A DNA stretch of 64,000 bases, from contig DAONTI010000022.1 of NCBI GenBank assembly GCA_035411585.1, positions 1 through 64,000 of the forward strand. Reading direction: 5' to 3'. This document shows positions 54,520 to 64,000 of this stretch, piece after piece (the stretch's first letter is position 1; each line of letters opens with the position of its first letter). Position numbers and translations under genes: made by a program. A model generated the notes under the pieces. It was not told where the DNA came from, did not search any database, and saw nothing but the letters and a program-made list of their open reading frames with translations. Source of the DNA: MWDV01 sp002070715. Lineage in GTDB: Bacteria > Verrucomicrobiota > Verrucomicrobiia > Limisphaerales > MWDV01.

Positions 54520-56589
54520 TTATCGGGCCAGTCGGAAGAACTGGGTGTTGCCGCTGAGAGGCAAACGCACCAGTTGCAGTTCTCCCACTACTTGAACGGT
54601 TGCGTTGACGTCGCTCCATTGTGGCGCGCTCAAGTCGTCGGTGCTTTGCACGACGAACCCGGTGACGGACGCCGGCCAGCTCAACACAATTTCGTTGCCT
54701 TCGCGCTGGATGTTCAAGGTCACCTCCACAGGCTTGCAATCTTCCAGCGGATTAACTCCCGCCAGCGGACCGCACGGACGGATGACACCGTAACGCACCT
54801 GGGTTACGGCGATTTTAGCCGGAATACCATTTGCGTCTTGCACGATGAAACGCGCTGCCGCTTGCGGAGATTCATTGACGCCGGTGAAATTCATGTCATT
54901 GATTTCCCAATAGGCCTGCTTCCAAGTATCGCTGCCTTGCAAGGTGACGTAGTAACTTTCCGGAGTGTAACCAAAAGCCAAGATACCGTTCTTCATGGTG
55001 CGGTAAACTTCCGGCCGGATCCGCGCACCGACCAGGGCTGGATCGTCATAATAGGTGATGCAGATGGCCAGATGCGCGTTGGGTTGGGAACTGGGGCCGA
55101 AGATTTCATCGGTGATTTTGAAGTTTAGGAATTCATGCCGGAAGCCGGGTGTGCCTTCATCGCGCGCGGGATAAACGGCCAAACGGCGATCGGTGGCGGG
55201 GCCAACCTCGGCCTCGATCATTTCCTGGTCGCCGCCGCTGGTGCCCAGGGCCAATCCGTCGCTGATCCCTTGCGCCAGGTCCAGTTCGGCGTAGTTACCG
55301 TAGCGTTCCGTGCAGATATTCGGATCTTCATAGCAATCCGCCAGCGGGTCTTGTCCAGCCAAGGGGTGATCGCCGGTGCGCAGCACGGCGAGTTGCACGG
55401 ACGACACAAAAACCTGTCCGTTTTCCGAAACGAAACGCGGGCCCGCCGTGTGCGTAGGCGCGGCATTGACGCCATAGAGATTCACGCTGGGGATCGTCCA
55501 TGACCGTCGAATCCATTCGCCGGTGCCTTCCAAAAGTTGTCGTTGTTCCGCCGGAAAAAATGCGACACCACCAGAAGCATCAGTCGCATAAGCGTCCGGA
55601 CCAAAGCGAACATCGTAACCGGCGAAACTGGGATCGTCATAAAATTCCACGCACACTTTGACCGTGTGCGGGTCGTTGCACGGCAGCCCGAGGTAGTTGT
55701 CGGTGATGCCGAAATTCAGGAACGTGCCCTGCGGCCGCACAGCACGACGCTGATCGCCCGTCGGGCCAACACCATCCTGGTATTCCACAGTCTGATCACC
55801 GCGATCAATAACCTCCAGGTGATTGGCGGTGTTGTTGGCAATGTCCAAGCCCACCAAGTTGGTCTCCGGCTCGGGATCACACGTATCTGGAGGCAGAAAT
55901 TGATTGATCTGTTCAGGTTCACCAAACGCCCCTTGTGGACCGAAGGCGACGACACGCACGGTCAGTCCGGGGACGTTTTGAAAGCGGATCGTGCCATTAT
56001 TCACCCCACCGTAGTTGTAGGCGCCCTGGGCGTCGCCCGGAATCGTGCCGATATAGTGCTGCCCGTCGGAAGGGCGGATATCATTGGGGATGCGGAATAG
56101 CACCCAATTCCAGCGTTTGTTATTGGCTTCGGCCGCAATCTGCCCCCCCGCTACGTTATGCACGTCCGGCAGCGTGCCGGTCAGAAAATTATACGTGCGC
56201 GGCTGTCCTTGATTGTTGAAGAGCGAGGCATCGCCATAGACCTGTACGAGGATGTCAATGGTGTCGTAGCTGGCCCATTCCGAAAAATAGATATCGGCCA
56301 CGTTGAGATAGTCACTCGTGGCTTTTTTACCGGTGTGCCCGTTGAGGGTGATGTCGGTGGTGGTTTGGTCGCCGTCGTTGCGGATGATCAGCGCCTCCTC
56401 AATCCAAGCTCCCCCTGGCGATCCGAGCATCCCATCCGTGACGACAAAGTGGACCGGCATATTGGGATCAATGGTAGTCGGCCACTCCTCCGGATCGAAT
56501 GGCCCATTCTGCGCCTGGATCAGTGTCGCAGTGCCACACATCAGCAACGCTGTAATCAAACCGGACAACTTCTTGCTTTTTCTTTTCAT
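54520..56589 (-). CDS. Secreted protein with two duplicated jelly-roll-like domains
   Basis: Unrecognised 689-aa exported protein (signal LITALLMCGTATLIQAQ). Two similar modules of about 150 residues occur: one includes GDQRRAVRPQGTFLNFGITD and VCVEFYDDPSFAGYDVRFG, the other TDRRLAVYPARDE with ICITYYDDPALVGARIRPE. Both end in an AxRF strand. The last 65 residues (SWPASVTGFVVQSTDD, then FFRLAR) form the beta-sandwich often seen at the end of secreted Verrucomicrobia proteins. It is probably a carbohydrate- or surface-binding protein (inference). The start at 56589 is the ATG before the signal. Confidence 0.65.
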   Translation of the reverse strand: MKRKSKKLSGLITALLMCGTATLIQAQNGPFDPEEWPTTIDPNMPVHFVVTDGMLGSPGGAWIEEALIIRNDGDQTTTDITLNGHTGKKATSDYLNVADIYFSEWASYDTIDILVQVYGDASLFNNQGQPRTYNFLTGTLPDVHNVAGGQIAAEANNKRWNWVLFRIPNDIRPSDGQHYIGTIPGDAQGAYNYGGVNNGTIRFQNVPGLTVRVVAFGPQGAFGEPEQINQFLPPDTCDPEPETNLVGLDIANNTANHLEVIDRGDQTVEYQDGVGPTGDQRRAVRPQGTFLNFGITDNYLGLPCNDPHTVKVCVEFYDDPSFAGYDVRFGPDAYATDASGGVAFFPAEQRQLLEGTGEWIRRSWTIPSVNLYGVNAAPTHTAGPRFVSENGQVFVSSVQLAVLRTGDHPLAGQDPLADCYEDPNICTERYGNYAELDLAQGISDGLALGTSGGDQEMIEAEVGPATDRRLAVYPARDEGTPGFRHEFLNFKITDEIFGPSSQPNAHLAICITYYDDPALVGARIRPEVYRTMKNGILAFGYTPESYYVTLQGSDTWKQAYWEINDMNFTGVNESPQAAARFIVQDANGIPAKIAVTQVRYGVIRPCGPLAGVNPLEDCKPVEVTLNIQREGNEIVLSWPASVTGFVVQSTDDLSAPQWSDVNATVQVVGELQLVRLPLSGNTQFFRLAR

Positions 56590-56819
56590 AGGTGACTCCG
56601 AATCAGGATTTGGTTGTTGTGTTCGTTCCCAGCGCGCATCGCCAAAAGTCATTCTCGACTCCGCGATTTTCTCCGCACTGATTGGTAACGGGCGGAATTC
56701 TTTCACCTTTCAGAAATCGTTTCAATCTTTTTTCGAAAATCGTTTCGTTTGCCACAACACAAGGGTGTTGAGAGGACTGAAAGGCTGGACAGCATGCTCC
56801 ACCGTGATAATTTGAACCC

Positions 56820-59288
56820 GTGACAACCCGACGTAACCGCCAAACCAAGAGCTTTTGTCTGGCCACTCTGCTAGTCGTTCTTTTCGGATCCTGTGGTTTC
56901 AATGCGCTCGCCCAACCCATCAATCCCCCGCTGGGCCCGTATTTGCAACCGAGCACAGGCGACCTGGCGCAAGCGAAGAATTTCAGCACTGAAGATTCCG
57001 TGGTGCTGACCACTTATTTTTATTGGTACGATGTTTTTTCCGGCGCGCACATCACGAATGGCGACGGTTCCGATGCTCTGACGGATCATCCACCAACGCT
57101 GACCGGTTTTTCGTATAAACTCGAATCATGGCATCGGCAACAATTGGAGGACATGATCGCCGCGGGCATTGACGTGCTGTTGCCGGTGTATTGGGGCGAA
57201 CCTTCACAACGCATCCCGGGACAACCGATCGCGAACCAACCATGGAGCTTCTCAGGATTGCCACCGCTGGTCGCCGCCCGCGAGGCGTTGCTGGCGGAAG
57301 GCGCCCAACCGCCGGGCATCGGCATGTTCTATGATACGTCCACGCTGCAATACAATGCAGCCGGGCAACGTGTGGATCTCACCACCGCCGCGGGGCGGCG
57401 TTGGTTCTACGAAAGCATTCGCGATTTCTTCTCGCTCATCCCGGCCAAGCATTGGGCGACCATTGAAGGACGACCGATCATCTTTCTCTATTCCGCCAGT
57501 TTCGCGGCGGCACACGATCAAAGTTGCATCGACTATGTGCGCCAGGAATTCGCGCAGGATTTCAGTGGTTGCGATCCGTACATCGTGCGTGAAATTTCCT
57601 GGAACGTCACCGCAGACAACACCTACGCCTGGGGCGGAGCGTTGTCGTTGCGCAACTACGGCGTGGCCTCGCTCGGACCGGGCTACGATCACTCCGCCGT
57701 GCCCGGACGGACGCCGCTGATTGTGCCGCGTGAGGACGGCGCTTTTTACGCACGCAACTGGAGTCGCCTGCTGCGCGCCCCGACCCGACTGGTGCATGTG
57801 GAGACTTGGAACGAATATCACGAGGGTACGGACGTCGCAGCGTCGCTCGAATACGGACGCCAATACATCGAACTGACCCGCAAATACGTGGATTGGTTCA
57901 AGGCGGGCGTCATTCCGCCGCGCCCGCGCGGGGCATATTCCGATTTCAAATCCGTGAGCACCACCCTCGAAGCCACCAACGACGCGCGCGGGTTGATTCA
58001 ATTCGAATCCGCCGATGGAATCACCACCAACGCAGTGGCGGGCGGTGAGCCGTGTCGCGTGGTCGTTCCGACCATTCACGGTGGCCGGTATGTTTACTGC
58101 CGGATTGATGATTCGTTCAAATGGGCGGACACCATGATGGTGGATGTGGAGGTGGAATACTTCGATGAAGGCACGGGCAGTTTCCGCCTGGAATTCGACG
58201 GTTCGGACACCAACGCGCCCTTCAACGGCGCTTACACCGCCAGCGCCACCATGGTGACGCTCGGCAACACCGGCCAATGGAAGACCGGCAAATTCCGCCT
58301 GCTGGGCTGTCACTTTCTCAACTCCCAAAACGGCGGCGCGGATTTCCGGGTCGCCCTCTCGCCCAGTACGCTGACGCTGTATCTGCGCCGCATCAAAGTC
58401 ACACGACTCGGGATGCCGGTGGAATCGGGTCAAAAACTGCACGGTTGGCAACAGGACTTCGCCGAACCGCTGACCACCAATTGGATCGTGCTGGGCAATC
58501 CAGCCAACGTCCGTCAACAACACGGCGTGTTGCGATTGGAAAGCGTCACGAACGATAACGTGCGGCTGCTGGCGACGGCGATTGACGACCAGTCCGACAT
58601 TGAAATTCTAGCACGACTGCGCCCGCTGGCACTGCCCTCCGCCAATGGCTGGCTGGGCGGCTTGGTGCTGGGCGCTCCTCCCGATGGCAGCGACGGATTC
58701 ACCTGTCAACTGGGCCAAACCAATGGCACCACGCAACTCGGCCTGCTGGATTCTGGAACGCCGACCGGCACGACCGCGTCGGTGGCGTTCTCCACCAACC
58801 GCTGGTATTGGTTGCGCGTGCGCCACCAAACCAACGCGCTCACCAACTATCCGGATTTGTTCGCGCGCTTGTGGCCGGCCGACGGCGAAACTCCCGAACC
58901 GGAGCAATGGCGGGTTTGGCGCGATTATTTTCCCGCGCATCCCGCAGCCACGGGACGGGTCGGCCTCATCTCCGGACTCGCGCCGCTGGAAGCGGATTGG
59001 TTGCTGGTCAAAAAGGAAAATTCACCGGAAATTCTCGCGCGCCCACCGGCGTTCAAACCGGCTTACGCGCAACTAAAGCCCGTCAGTTATTCCCCGACCG
59101 GAGGCTTCCAATTGGAATTGCGCGGCGACGCCGGCACCGGCTACTTCCTCGAACACACCAGCGATTTCCAAACTTGGAGCGGCCCGGCGTTGCTGATCGG
59201 CAGCAACGGCACCGTGCAATATCAAGACACGGAAAGCCGCACCCAACGCTTCTATCGCGCCCGATTGATCGAAGCGGAAACGCCCTGA
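56820..59288 (+). CDS. GH99/DUF5010-like secreted glycoside hydrolase candidate
   Basis: An 822-aa exported protein with a GTG start and signal LATLLVVLFGSCGFNALAQ. Residues about 40-360 resemble the DUF5010/GH99-like barrel: YFYWYDVFSGAHITNGDG, AGIDVLLPVYWGEP and the closing VETWNEYHEGTDVAAS with two acidic residues. Two beta-rich domains follow (about 370-500, and one with a laminin-G-like look near 545-700), then the C-terminal Verrucomicrobia-type sandwich (TGYFLEHTSDFQTWSG, then RFYRARL). It probably acts on polysaccharide outside the cell; the bond cut is unknown. Confidence 0.72.
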   Translation: MTTRRNRQTKSFCLATLLVVLFGSCGFNALAQPINPPLGPYLQPSTGDLAQAKNFSTEDSVVLTTYFYWYDVFSGAHITNGDGSDALTDHPPTLTGFSYKLESWHRQQLEDMIAAGIDVLLPVYWGEPSQRIPGQPIANQPWSFSGLPPLVAAREALLAEGAQPPGIGMFYDTSTLQYNAAGQRVDLTTAAGRRWFYESIRDFFSLIPAKHWATIEGRPIIFLYSASFAAAHDQSCIDYVRQEFAQDFSGCDPYIVREISWNVTADNTYAWGGALSLRNYGVASLGPGYDHSAVPGRTPLIVPREDGAFYARNWSRLLRAPTRLVHVETWNEYHEGTDVAASLEYGRQYIELTRKYVDWFKAGVIPPRPRGAYSDFKSVSTTLEATNDARGLIQFESADGITTNAVAGGEPCRVVVPTIHGGRYVYCRIDDSFKWADTMMVDVEVEYFDEGTGSFRLEFDGSDTNAPFNGAYTASATMVTLGNTGQWKTGKFRLLGCHFLNSQNGGADFRVALSPSTLTLYLRRIKVTRLGMPVESGQKLHGWQQDFAEPLTTNWIVLGNPANVRQQHGVLRLESVTNDNVRLLATAIDDQSDIEILARLRPLALPSANGWLGGLVLGAPPDGSDGFTCQLGQTNGTTQLGLLDSGTPTGTTASVAFSTNRWYWLRVRHQTNALTNYPDLFARLWPADGETPEPEQWRVWRDYFPAHPAATGRVGLISGLAPLEADWLLVKKENSPEILARPPAFKPAYAQLKPVSYSPTGGFQLELRGDAGTGYFLEHTSDFQTWSGPALLIGSNGTVQYQDTESRTQRFYRARLIEAETP

Positions 59289-59328
59289 GTCAATCGCCGC
59301 CAGACACCCCGGTTTACGTCCTTATCGT

Positions 59329-59670
59329 TTATTTCGCGACGACTTTGACGGTGCCCGTTTTGGGATCGTAATCGAACTTCTTGCCGAACGGCGGTTCAGG
59401 CAAACGCGGAATAAACTTTCCGCTCACCAGCTCATTCAGATCCTTGGGCCAACGTCCCTGATCTACTTGGAACATCTGGATGGCTTGATTTAAAGCGGCG
59501 AGATCCACGGTCTTTTCCGCCAGTTGCTTTCCCCGCACCAGCGCGCCGAGATAATCAACCGAGGCCCCCGGTGGATTACTGGCTGCCGGTTCGGCGGGTT
59601 TTTTGTTACCATCGCCGCAGCCGGTCAATAGGGTTGCGGTCAGGAGTGGAACGCACCAGAATCTTTTCAT
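59329..59670 (-). CDS. Small lipoprotein with a pseudopilin-like C-terminal part
   Basis: A 113-aa protein with a lipobox (LLTGCGD) and a short linker. The rest (ALNQAIQMFQVDQGRWPKDLNELV, then FDYDPKTGTVKV) resembles the globular part of T2SS GspG-type pseudopilins without their N-terminal helix. Its role is unknown. It converges with the GH99-like gene. Confidence 0.7.
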   Translation of the reverse strand: MKRFWCVPLLTATLLTGCGDGNKKPAEPAASNPPGASVDYLGALVRGKQLAEKTVDLAALNQAIQMFQVDQGRWPKDLNELVSGKFIPRLPEPPFGKKFDYDPKTGTVKVVAK

Positions 59671-59746
59671 GGCCTAAATTTAACCGGCTCCGGCCCCAGC
59701 GCCAGCCTCCGCTGTCAACTTCCGGCGCCAACCGACGATGTGCATC

Positions 59747-60022
59747 ATGAGCAAGACCATGCGTTCTATTTTGACGATTATGAGTTCGACGATCCTGGCA
59801 TTTATCTTCGGAATATCATGTTACACACCGACTTGGGACGGCTACATCACGATGCCGGGAGTGGTGGTGGCGGTCATTGCCGCGTTGATAAATACGGCCG
59901 CCTTCCTGTCGTGCCCCATGCGGCCGCTGATCGGAAAAGCCCTCGCCCTTTTGTTGCTGGTACCCTCCCTATGGTTCGCGGTCTATTGTGTCATGGGCAT
60001 TATTTACCCGGGATTCATGTAA
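59747..60022 (+). CDS. Small membrane protein, unknown
   Basis: A 91-aa frame with three hydrophobic segments (ILTIMSSTILAFIFGIS, VVVAVIAALINTAAFL, LALLLLVPSLWFAVYCVM). I recognise no family. Starts at 59738 or 59747 are possible. There is no clear ribosome site, so it is a moderate-confidence gene. Confidence 0.45.
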   Translation: MSKTMRSILTIMSSTILAFIFGISCYTPTWDGYITMPGVVVAVIAALINTAAFLSCPMRPLIGKALALLLLVPSLWFAVYCVMGIIYPGFM

Positions 60023-60303
60023 AAACCCCTTCTGACTCACGACGAATAATACAAAACCACGAGGGCGCAGGCATCTGCAATGCTCAAAGCCGCTGGTAAT
60101 TTCAGCAGCTCCCTAACCCCGAACCGTTGATGGAGCGGCCCACTCAGGCCAGCTCGCATTTGCAAGAAGGAGCTATGTCAAAACTCGTTAGAGCGTCGGC
60201 GGCGTGGTGCCCATTCCACCAGAGCCAAAATTCCCACCCAGCTTAGGCTGGCGCAATTGGCCGTTCGTCGTTACAAGGTGCGGGAGTGGATTTGATACAA
60301 CGC
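60023..60303. other. Intergenic region before the DUF4091 gene
   Basis: A 281-bp gap. I see no gene, terminator or repeat. The sequence contains AAGGAG near 60167, but no good frame follows it. Confidence 0.4.
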
Positions 60304-62733
60304 ATGAAATCGTTCGCATCCATTTTCCGTCGCCCGCTTGGAGCGATCATCTTAGTCACGATTTTTGCGTCGTCCGGCATCGGCCAGACCACTGCCGACA
60401 CCAATCTGGCGCGGGGCAAATCTTACACGTTTTCGGCGCGCCCCAATTACGCGCATTGCACCGACCCCGGCGATGCCACGCAACTCACCGATGGCGTTTA
60501 TACGCAGGGCTACTTCTGGACGCAGAAGAGCACCGTGGGTTGGCAAGGGGGCGGTCCGGTTGCCATCACGATTGACCTCGGCCAAATCGAACCCATCGGC
60601 GGCGTGTCCTTTAACACGGCGGCGGGTGTGGCGGGTGTCACCTGGCCGACCGGCATTGCCGTGCTGGTGAGCGATGATGGCCACGCGTTTCATGAAGCGG
60701 GAGAGTTGTTGGCGTTGAGTGCCGAACACGGACAGCCGCCGCGGACGGGTTACGCCACGCATCGCTTTTGGACGCAGGCCCTTCGCGCGCACGGTCGGTA
60801 TGTCATGCTGGTGGTGACCGGCGGGCACTACCTCTTTGCCGATGAGATCGAGGTGTATCGCGGCGAACCCGGACTGCTCGCGGTGACGCCGACCGGACCG
60901 GTCATAACGGATGGCATCGCCTTTGCCAATCAACAACGGGTGCGGCAATCGGTGGAACGTCGTCTGCGTCTCGACAAGCAAGCGGTGCGAGAGCTGGCGG
61001 ATCAAACCAGGATTTCCGGCGCCGCGGCGAAAGAGATTCGCACCCTGCTGGCTGAGGTTGAAGCAGGTATCCCGAAGTTACCGCGGCAATACGGCGAGGA
61101 CTTTCGCGCGGTCTTACCGTTGAATGCATTGCATCAGCAAGTGTTTCGGGCGCAAGCCGCGCTGTGGCGCGCAGTCGGAGCCGGTCCGCTTACCGTTTGG
61201 TCGTCGCCCGCGTGGGATCCGCTGGACCTCATTCATGCCGCGCCCAGAGCGGGTGCGCAGGTGGACGTTGCGTTGATGCAGAATGAGTTTCGCGCGGGCG
61301 CTTTCAATCTCAGCAACGCGACCGAGACGAATCAAAAGCTCACTTTGAAAATCGTCGGTTTGCCCGGCGGAACGAACCCGGACTGGATCACGGTGCACGA
61401 GGTACAATGGTTGGATACAAAATCCGGCCAACCGGTCGCAGCGGCACTGCCGGTGGCGGAGCGGGTTGACAACGGTTATCGCATTCAGGCTCCGGCAGGT
61501 TTGCCCCGCCAAGTCTGGCTGACCTTTCATCCGGTTGGCGTCCCGCCCGGCAAACACGCGGGCCGCATCACGTTGACCGGTGGAGCGCAAACGCTTGAAG
61601 TGCCGGTGCGGGTGCGCGTTCACTCGTTGCGCTTTCCGGAACGGCCCAGTTTACATTTGGGCGGCTGGGATTACACCGACACCGAAGGCCGCGACATCAC
61701 CCCGGCGAATCGCGATCTGGTCATCGCACATTTACAGGAACACTTCGTGGATTCACCGTGGGCAACATCGGGCGTCATGCCGGCTGGCAAATTCGGTGAC
61801 GACGATCAATTCACGGTACAACCGGACACGGCCCAATTTGATCGCTGGCTGGAACGTTGGCCGAACGCCGTCCGGTATTGCGTCTTCTCAAATGTGCGCG
61901 ATCAATTCGCCGGAGCAAAAATGGGAACGCCCACCTTCGAGAAGCGCGTCGGGACGTGGATCCGTTTCTGGGGGCAACACGCGCAGCAGCGCGGTTTGCG
62001 TCCGGAACAGCTCGCTTTGTTGCTGCTGGACGAACCCACCACCTCCGAACAAGACGCGATCATCCTCGCGTGGACGCGGGCCATCCACGCCGCGGCCACC
62101 GGCGTGAAGATTTGGGAAGATCCCATTCATGCCGATCCGTTTGCCGCCAATCAGGAGATGCTGGCGGCGTGCGACGTCTTATGTCCAAACCGCACAAAAC
62201 TTCTCGCCGAAGCGAAATACCGGGACTATTTCGCGGCGCACCTGCCGCCGAACGTCGAGCTGGCTTTTTATTCGTGCAGTAATCCGTTGCGCCTGCTGGA
62301 TCCCTACAGTTACATCCGCCTGCAAGCCTGGTCCTGCTGGCAACAGGGCGCGCACTCCTCGTATTTCTGGGCGTTCAGCGACTCCGGCGGCGGCTCGTCG
62401 TGGAACGAATACGCGAGTCGCGGGCCGTCATACACGCCGTTCCTGCTCGACGCCGCTTCAGTCACGCCGGGCAAACACATGGAAGCGTTGCGGGAAAGCG
62501 CCGAGGATTACGAATACCTGGTCATGTTGCGGGACAAAATCGCGACGCTGGAACAACAAGGCAAAAATCCTTCAGCCCTTGAGCGCGGACGACAACTGTT
62601 AACCACCGCCGCCCATCGCGTCCTGAGCGCGGACGGCGCGAGTGATCTGAGCTGGTTCGCCACCAAAGACCGCACCGTGGCCGATCAAGTACGTCGCGAA
62701 ATTCTGGACGTGCTTACGGCGCTGGAACAGTGA
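60304..62733 (+). CDS. DUF4091-type secreted glycoside hydrolase candidate with discoidin domain
   Basis: An 809-aa exported protein. A signal (LGAIILVTIFASSGIGQ) is followed by an F5/8-type C domain (about 30-185: NLARGKSYTFS, DGVYTQGYFWTQ, ITIDLGQIEPIGGVSF). After a helical linker, a beta-sandwich and a barrel region come with LLLDEPTTSEQD and the DUF4091 signature ESAEDYEYLVMLRDKI near the end. Such proteins bind and probably cleave polysaccharides. ATG 60304 is chosen; a GTG at 60286 with AAGG upstream is possible. Confidence 0.8.
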   Translation: MKSFASIFRRPLGAIILVTIFASSGIGQTTADTNLARGKSYTFSARPNYAHCTDPGDATQLTDGVYTQGYFWTQKSTVGWQGGGPVAITIDLGQIEPIGGVSFNTAAGVAGVTWPTGIAVLVSDDGHAFHEAGELLALSAEHGQPPRTGYATHRFWTQALRAHGRYVMLVVTGGHYLFADEIEVYRGEPGLLAVTPTGPVITDGIAFANQQRVRQSVERRLRLDKQAVRELADQTRISGAAAKEIRTLLAEVEAGIPKLPRQYGEDFRAVLPLNALHQQVFRAQAALWRAVGAGPLTVWSSPAWDPLDLIHAAPRAGAQVDVALMQNEFRAGAFNLSNATETNQKLTLKIVGLPGGTNPDWITVHEVQWLDTKSGQPVAAALPVAERVDNGYRIQAPAGLPRQVWLTFHPVGVPPGKHAGRITLTGGAQTLEVPVRVRVHSLRFPERPSLHLGGWDYTDTEGRDITPANRDLVIAHLQEHFVDSPWATSGVMPAGKFGDDDQFTVQPDTAQFDRWLERWPNAVRYCVFSNVRDQFAGAKMGTPTFEKRVGTWIRFWGQHAQQRGLRPEQLALLLLDEPTTSEQDAIILAWTRAIHAAATGVKIWEDPIHADPFAANQEMLAACDVLCPNRTKLLAEAKYRDYFAAHLPPNVELAFYSCSNPLRLLDPYSYIRLQAWSCWQQGAHSSYFWAFSDSGGGSSWNEYASRGPSYTPFLLDAASVTPGKHMEALRESAEDYEYLVMLRDKIATLEQQGKNPSALERGRQLLTTAAHRVLSADGASDLSWFATKDRTVADQVRREILDVLTALEQ

Positions 62734-62965
62734 TCGAAGCGGATTTGGCGGCTGGCAATGGAGCGACCCGTTGAGCGGTTTCATCAAACCGCCGGACGTC
62801 AAGATCGTAGACATTGCGGATATCTACGGGCTGATCTTGATTTGGCCGCGCAGAAGATTGGCACGAACCCCAAGCGCGCCGCCGGGCCGAATCCCGCCCC
62901 TGGGACGCGGGGTTTCCGCATGACTGTGGGATGGACAAACGCGGCGCCGCTGCAATCATGCGGGC

Positions 62966-64000
62966 GTGCGTTTTCTGATGCTCAACTGGCGCGACCCTCA
63001 CAATCCGCGCGCGGGTGGCGCGGAACGGGTGTCGCTGGCCTATCTCGCGGCCCTGGTCCGTCGAGGCCATGAGGTGTGCTGGTTCGCCAACCACTATCCG
63101 GGCGCGGCGACGGAGGAGGAACTGGCGGGCATCCGATTGGTGCGCGGCGGCGGCCGGGGCACGTCCATTGTGAAGGCGATGCAGTGGTATCGCCGGCAGC
63201 CTCAGTTTGACTTGGTGATTGACCAGCACCATGGCATCCCTTGGTACGCGCCCTGGTGGTGCCGCACAAACTGCGTGGCCTACATTCATGAAGTGTTGGG
63301 GCCGATCTGGCATGTGTTTTATCCGGGTCTTTCCGGGCACATTGGCCGCTGGCAGGAGCGGTGGACGCACCGGCTTTACCGGCGCGTGCCGTTTTGGGTG
63401 CCGTCGGAATCCACCCGCCGGGGATTGCTCACCCACGGGGTGCGTTCGGTCACGGTGCATCTGAACGGATGCGACACGCCGCCGCTGCCGCAGTTGGCCG
63501 CCAAATCCCCGGGGCCGCCCTGGCGACTAGCGGTCGTCTCCCGGTTGGCGCCAAACAAACGCGTGGATCACGCTCTCCGCACCTTGCGCGTGCTGCTGAA
63601 TCAAGGCTTCGACGCCACGCTGACAGTGGTGGGAGACGGCGAGGCCGCGCCCACCTTGCGTCCGTTGGCGCGCGAATGGGCTTTGGACTCTCGCGTGGTT
63701 TTCACCGGCGCCCTATCCGAAGACCGCAAGAACGCCGTGTTGCGCGAGGCGCATGTGCTGCTGCACGCGTCGGTGCGCGAGGGCTGGGGATTGAATGTCG
63801 TGGAAGCGAATGCCATGGGCACACCCGCCGTCGTTTATCCGGTGGACGGTTTGGTGGATTCAACCGTGCATGGCCGCACCGGTCTCGTGGTGGACCGCGA
63901 AAGCCCGGAAGCCTTGGCGCAGGGTGTTCGCGCCTTGCTGGGAAATCCCGCCGCCTATGAAACCATGCGGCACGAGGCTTGGACCCGGGCGAAATCCCTG
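62966..64000 (+). CDS. GT4-family glycosyltransferase, 3' end beyond the window
   Basis: At least 345 residues are seen, open to the window edge. From a GTG at 62966 it reads MRFLMLNWRDPHNPRAGGAE, the usual GT4 start with the GGAE loop, then an acceptor half with DLVIDQHHGIPWYAP. The donor-binding half has VVSRLAPNKRVDHAL and the EGWGLNVVEANAMGTP motif (two Glu, seven apart). It transfers a sugar to a lipid or polysaccharide in the cytoplasm. The 232-bp gap before it holds no gene. With the epimerase and the O-antigen ligase it fits a surface-glycan theme. Confidence 0.88.
   Translation, partial: MRFLMLNWRDPHNPRAGGAERVSLAYLAALVRRGHEVCWFANHYPGAATEEELAGIRLVRGGGRGTSIVKAMQWYRRQPQFDLVIDQHHGIPWYAPWWCRTNCVAYIHEVLGPIWHVFYPGLSGHIGRWQERWTHRLYRRVPFWVPSESTRRGLLTHGVRSVTVHLNGCDTPPLPQLAAKSPGPPWRLAVVSRLAPNKRVDHALRTLRVLLNQGFDATLTVVGDGEAAPTLRPLAREWALDSRVVFTGALSEDRKNAVLREAHVLLHASVREGWGLNVVEANAMGTPAVVYPVDGLVDSTVHGRTGLVVDRESPEALAQGVRALLGNPAAYETMRHEAWTRAKSL

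Overview
The window reads as a chromosomal piece of a Verrucomicrobiota bacterium, probably near the Limisphaerales/Pedosphaera group (inference). The pointers are high GC, prepilin-type proteins with an H-X9-DG motif, a TIGR04073-type exosortase-associated lipoprotein, large secreted proteins ending in a beta-sandwich common in Verrucomicrobia, and Gram-negative envelope genes (tol-pal, TolC, Tat) beside a menaquinone-type methyltransferase.

Left part (0.3-13.4 kb) is a carboxylate-use region. lutABC (lactate oxidation) runs rightward. Facing it on the minus strand are a beta-barrel protein, an OFA-family transporter, acetyl-CoA synthetase, an AcuC/HDAC-type deacetylase, a CoA-transferase fused to a GNAT acetyltransferase, and an ADP-forming acetate-CoA ligase. 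Together they could take up lactate or acetate, activate it by three routes, and control Acs by reversible lysine acetylation.

Middle part (13.8-28.4 kb, all minus strand) is the most unusual stretch. Read in its own direction it is an array of cassettes. Each holds a secreted cysteine-rich protein (452, 128, 144 and 127 aa), signal-peptide proteins with a C-terminal membrane anchor, and MauE/DoxX-type redox membrane proteins, with a LuxR-type response regulator in the middle. One MauE copy is frameshifted at its CxC motif, and a second regulator copy is an internal-deletion relic. The run ends with a pilin-like/S9-peptidase fusion, an H-X9-DG pseudopilin and a membrane alpha/beta hydrolase. 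No function is recognised for the array; I infer export and disulfide folding of cysteine-rich surface proteins.

Next on the minus strand are an O-antigen ligase-like protein carrying repeat-derived insertions, an M14 carboxypeptidase, ispE, an exosortase-associated lipoprotein, tatC-tatA and tolQ-tolR-tolA-tolB-pal. After that come infA, a receiver-only regulator, menG/ubiE, a sugar epimerase with an amidase, ychF, tRNA-Val, a thioesterase, a TolC-like protein, Sua5, trpD and a three-gene proton-translocating transhydrogenase. The right end is a polysaccharide-type set: a secreted repeat protein, a GH99/DUF5010-like protein, a DUF4091 protein and a glycosyltransferase cut by the window edge.

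Non-coding structure is rich: tandem hairpins with covarying stems, a 50-nt element found upstream of four minus-strand genes, and low-complexity repeats read in frame inside three proteins.
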